Positions 61,629 to 64,000 of a stretch of 64,000 nt of DNA are shown here, one piece after another. Position numbers and translations under genes: made by a program. Origin of the DNA: CAWHJB01 sp963698715 (lineage in GTDB: Bacteria > Chloroflexota > Anaerolineae > Anaerolineales > UBA4823); assembly GCA_963698715.1 (NCBI GenBank), contig CAVORW010000002.1, positions 569,891-633,890 on the forward strand, given 5' to 3'. Positions within the stretch are counted from its first letter, which is position 1. Each line of letters opens with the position of its first letter. The notes below the pieces were generated by a model. It was not told the DNA's origin and searched no databases. It worked only from the letters and a program-made list of their open reading frames with translations.

Positions 61629-62435
61629 ATGCCTTCCAGGGAGCGTTCGTTTCGAGTTGAAGCTATCGTGCTGCACCACCGGGATTGGGGTGAAGCAGAC
61701 CAATTCCTACGCCTCTATACCCTTGAAAAGGGTAAAATCAGCGCGATCGCCAAAGGCGCTCGGAAGGTTCGATCCAGGAAGGCAGGCCATCTGGAGCCTT
61801 TCACCCGGGTAAGCCTGCAGCTTGCCAGTGGGCGGGATCTGTTTATTGTGACCCAGGCTGAGACCATAGATGCTTTTTTGCCTCTTCGGGAGAACTTCCT
61901 GCTTACCAATTTTGGCGCGTATGTCGTCGAGGTTGTGGATCGGTTCACATATGACGAGGAGGAAAACAGGGGGATCTACCGGTTGTTAGCCGATACCTTG
62001 ACCCGACTGTGTGCGTCGGTCAATCCAGATCTGGTGGTGCGGTATTATGAGCTGCGCCTGTTGGATATGATCGGATATCGCCCCCAATTGTTTGAGTGCG
62101 CTTCGTGTGAAAAAGTGATTAAGGCGGAAGACCAGTTTTTTTCGGCAGAAATGGGAGGGGTCCTCTGCCCATCTTGTGGGTCGAAAACGCCTGGTTCCCG
62201 CATGGTTGGGACGGCCGCTCTTAAATACTTGCGCCATTTCCAACGCAGCAACTTTCAGGATGCCCGCCTTGCGCAGCTCACCCCCACCCTAAATCGAGAA
62301 ATGGAAACGTTGATGAATTATTACCTCACGTATATGCTTGAACGCGGACTAAATACGCCCGCTTTTCTACGCAGGGCGCGCAAAGACCTGCAACAGGCAG
62401 AGGCAGACTTTCGCGATTTTGACGACGTAGAGTAG
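61629..62435 (+). CDS. recO: DNA repair protein RecO
   Basis: The 268-aa protein has an N-terminal OB fold (FRVEAIVLHHRDWGEADQF, then EKGKISAIAKGARK) and a C-terminal helical domain with a Cys4 zinc site (CASCEKVI ... VLCPSCGS, ~156-179). It anneals ssDNA and loads RecA with RecR, which is encoded at 41.5 kb. The start at 61629 is fixed by the OB-fold beginning and by the promoter that ends six bases before it. A terminator hairpin lies downstream, between it and the convergent miaB. Confidence 0.93.
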   Translation: MPSRERSFRVEAIVLHHRDWGEADQFLRLYTLEKGKISAIAKGARKVRSRKAGHLEPFTRVSLQLASGRDLFIVTQAETIDAFLPLRENFLLTNFGAYVVEVVDRFTYDEEENRGIYRLLADTLTRLCASVNPDLVVRYYELRLLDMIGYRPQLFECASCEKVIKAEDQFFSAEMGGVLCPSCGSKTPGSRMVGTAALKYLRHFQRSNFQDARLAQLTPTLNREMETLMNYYLTYMLERGLNTPAFLRRARKDLQQAEADFRDFDDVE

Positions 62436-62475
62436 CAAAACTATATTGTTCTCGCAATTGACTTGATCAAACAAA

Positions 62476-62499
62476 CAGCCCCCATATATCCGGGGGCTG
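62476..62499. terminator. Terminator hairpin between convergent recO and miaB
   Basis: CAGCCCCC (62476-62483) and GGGGGCTG (62492-62499) form an 8-bp G/C stem with an 8-nt loop in the 97-nt gap between the two stops. It can serve both directions. No long T tract follows on either side. Confidence 0.55.
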
Positions 62500-62532
62500 C
62501 CTGGATTAAGTCGGGGCTGGTCAAGCGGCTGG

Positions 62533-63888
62533 TCAAGCGGTGGCTAATTCAGCCGGTTGGAGAAGCTTGGGCATGGCTGGTAGACTGGCTTGCATAGACC
62601 ACGGGCCTGTCCAGGTGATCTGGACAGTTCTGATCTGCCCGCGCAAATTCTCTTTCGATTCGACGAAAACCAATTTGTTCGTGGGTGTACGGCCTCGCCA
62701 CCGGCCGCGCACTTTGTCTTCAAATAAAACTTCGGTCATTTGGCCCTGATAGCGGCTATTGATTTCCGTGGCGATGCTTGCCTGCAATTCTTCCAGCGCC
62801 CTGAACCGGCGCCATTTCTCAGCTTCTGGCACATCATCCCCCAGGCGGCGGGAGGCGACGGTGCCTGGGCGGGTGGAGTAGCGTGCCAGGTGGGCCACAT
62901 CCAGCCTGAGATCAGCTAATAAATCATGTGTCTTTTGAAACTGCTCTTCGGTCTCACCTGGGAATCCCACGATGATATCCGTTGCAATTGAAACGCCCGG
63001 GATGCGGCTGCGAATGGTTTCTACCAGCTGGCGGTAGTCGTCAGCCGTGTAGCCGCGTTTCATATTTTCAAGCACTTCGTCATCACCAGCCTGTACAGGG
63101 ACTTCGATATGGGGCATAACTTTGGGCGATTCGGCAACCACATCCAGCAGGTCAGCAGTCATCCAATTGGGATGCGAGGTAAGGAAACGCACCCTTTCCA
63201 ATCCCTCAACGTTGCTGATGATTTGTAGTAAAGCTGCCAGGTTTGGGCCATCGGGAATATCTTTTCCGTAGCGATCAACGATCTGGCCCAGTAAAGTGAT
63301 TTCTTTCACGCCCTGGGCGACCAGCGATCGGGTCTCAGCCACAATCTCGCCTACCGGGCGGCTGCGCTCCACCCCTCGGCGGTAAGGGATGATGCAAAAT
63401 GTGCAGGCGTGCGAACAACCCAGCACCACTGGAACATGTGAGGCGACCAGTTTTCCCCGCTCATGGACTGGGAGAATCAGCTCGTCATCCATAGCTGCAA
63501 AGCGAGAATCTATCTCGGCCAGTTCAAGGGCGCGGCTTTCATCCTGGGTTAGGTACGCTACCAGCGGCCCGGGATCGGAAGGGGGGGAGAATACATCCAC
63601 GAAGGGGAAGCGTTTTTGCAGGCGCTCGTGTCCTTTGACCCCCACCAGGCAGCCCATCAGGTTGATGATCAGTCCAGGGTTTTGTTCTTTAAGGGGCCGC
63701 AGCGAGCTCAAGCGCCCGTAGGCTTTGTCCTCAGCGCTTTGGCGCACCACGCATGTGTTCAGCACAATCACGTCGGCTTCTTCTGCCTGGCGGGTCATCT
63801 GGTATCCTAAATGCTCCAGTGAAGATGCGACCCGCTGTGAATCAGCTACATTCATTTGACAACCAGCAGTCCAAATATGATATTTCAT
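62533..63888 (-). CDS. miaB: tRNA-2-methylthio-N6-dimethylallyladenosine synthase MiaB
   Basis: The ~451-aa radical-SAM methylthiotransferase has N-terminal cluster Cys in AGCQMNVADS (~9), NTCVVR (~45) and MGCLVG (~79). The radical-SAM motif CSHACTFCIIPYRRG (~157-171) follows, and a C-terminal TRAM domain (~375-440). GCQMN and IPYRRG distinguish MiaB from RimO. It adds a methylthio group to position 37 of tRNAs reading UNN codons. ATG 63888 is preferred over TTG 63894, because the -10 box ends seven bases before it. Confidence 0.93.
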   Translation of the reverse strand: MKYHIWTAGCQMNVADSQRVASSLEHLGYQMTRQAEEADVIVLNTCVVRQSAEDKAYGRLSSLRPLKEQNPGLIINLMGCLVGVKGHERLQKRFPFVDVFSPPSDPGPLVAYLTQDESRALELAEIDSRFAAMDDELILPVHERGKLVASHVPVVLGCSHACTFCIIPYRRGVERSRPVGEIVAETRSLVAQGVKEITLLGQIVDRYGKDIPDGPNLAALLQIISNVEGLERVRFLTSHPNWMTADLLDVVAESPKVMPHIEVPVQAGDDEVLENMKRGYTADDYRQLVETIRSRIPGVSIATDIIVGFPGETEEQFQKTHDLLADLRLDVAHLARYSTRPGTVASRRLGDDVPEAEKWRRFRALEELQASIATEINSRYQGQMTEVLFEDKVRGRWRGRTPTNKLVFVESKENLRGQIRTVQITWTGPWSMQASLPAMPKLLQPAELATA

Positions 63889-63895
63889 GTCCAAT

Positions 63896-63904
63896 ATTAT
63901 AACA
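63896..63904 (-). promoter_or_regulatory. Extended -10 promoter of miaB, predicted leaderless
   Basis: On the minus strand TGtTATAAT (63904-63896) is a perfect extended -10 element; ATG 63888 follows after seven bases. No good -35 box is visible at the normal distance. Confidence 0.6.
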
Positions 63905-63952
63905 GTCCGTTAAGTGATTTTGGGTCCATTTCGGTCCTGTGCAAACAAGATG

Positions 63953-64000
63953 GGCCAAAAAGTGTGTTTGAAGGATATATTTCAAGCACACCTTGTGGCC
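63953..64000. repeat. Long imperfect inverted repeat at the window end
   Basis: GGCCAAAAAGTGTGTTTGAA (63953-63972) pairs with 63981-64000 with three mismatches around an 8-nt centre. It may extend beyond the window. It belongs to the general pattern of long intergenic hairpins seen here. Confidence 0.55.

Noticed and set aside
1..64000. tRNA, rRNA and CRISPR arrays
   Set aside because: I looked for cloverleaf ends, rRNA-like conserved blocks and regularly spaced repeats and saw none; a dedicated scan could still find a tRNA that I missed by eye.

Overview
The window looks like chromosomal DNA of a Chloroflexota bacterium, most likely class Anaerolineae. This is an inference from gene content: proline/threonine-rich extracellular linkers, many GAF-domain sensors, an ECF sigma/FecR pair, a SARP/BTAD regulator, multiheme cytochromes and a dnaX-ybaB-recR block. 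No rRNA or tRNA gene and no CRISPR array was recognised.

Layout. 1-8.1 kb: a truncated membrane spermidine-synthase-like protein, a GT87-like membrane protein, a frameshifted YdjC/ChbG-type deacetylase, a GPH-type sugar transporter, a response regulator with a degenerate GGDEF domain, and RarD. 8.3-10.8 kb: an ECF sigma factor overlapping a FecR-domain protein. 11.1-14.1 kb: a UbiD-like decarboxylase with both subunits of aconitase X, the trio that in archaea makes and decarboxylates trans-anhydromevalonate 5-phosphate. 25.7-14.2 kb (minus strand): a run of envelope genes comprising a small protein, a very large secreted protein broken by about 24 frameshifts, a seven-bladed FG-GAP protein, cytochrome b, Rieske protein, a mono-/penta-heme cytochrome, a 12-heme and a 23-heme cytochrome. 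This reads as a quinol-oxidising complex wired to a multiheme electron conduit. 26-32 kb: a BTAD-ATPase-GGDEF regulator, PlsC, an MFS transporter and a two-domain VOC protein. 32.1-37.4 kb: a partner-switching module of STAS protein, RsbW-like kinase and six-GAF SpoIIE phosphatase. 37.6-42.1 kb: NYN-domain protein, LysM/LTD protein, DUF1992, dnaX, ybaB, recR. 42.2-43.2 kb: an HTH/PBP regulator followed by a suspect degraded duplication. 44.1-48.4 kb: a SAM-I riboswitch with terminator controlling a deoxyribosyltransferase-like gene and metH. 48.5-50.4 kb: HD phosphohydrolase, membrane protein, HAD hydrolase. 55.1-50.5 kb (minus): three two-component genes, the last frameshifted. 56.6-64 kb: GT39-like protein, bisphosphate nucleotidase, rimO, RodZ-like protein, rplI, recO and miaB.

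Two features cut across the window. Several housekeeping genes (recO, miaB, dnaX and the NYN gene) have a -10 box ending 6-7 nt before the start codon, which predicts leaderless mRNAs, and extended -10 (TGn) promoters recur. Long perfect inverted repeats lie between genes, two of them sharing a core.

Sequence quality looks uneven. The 22.0-25.4 kb gene, the 43.28-43.75 kb segment and single frameshifts near 4.1, 18.1 and 51.0 kb should be checked against reads before any biological conclusion is drawn.
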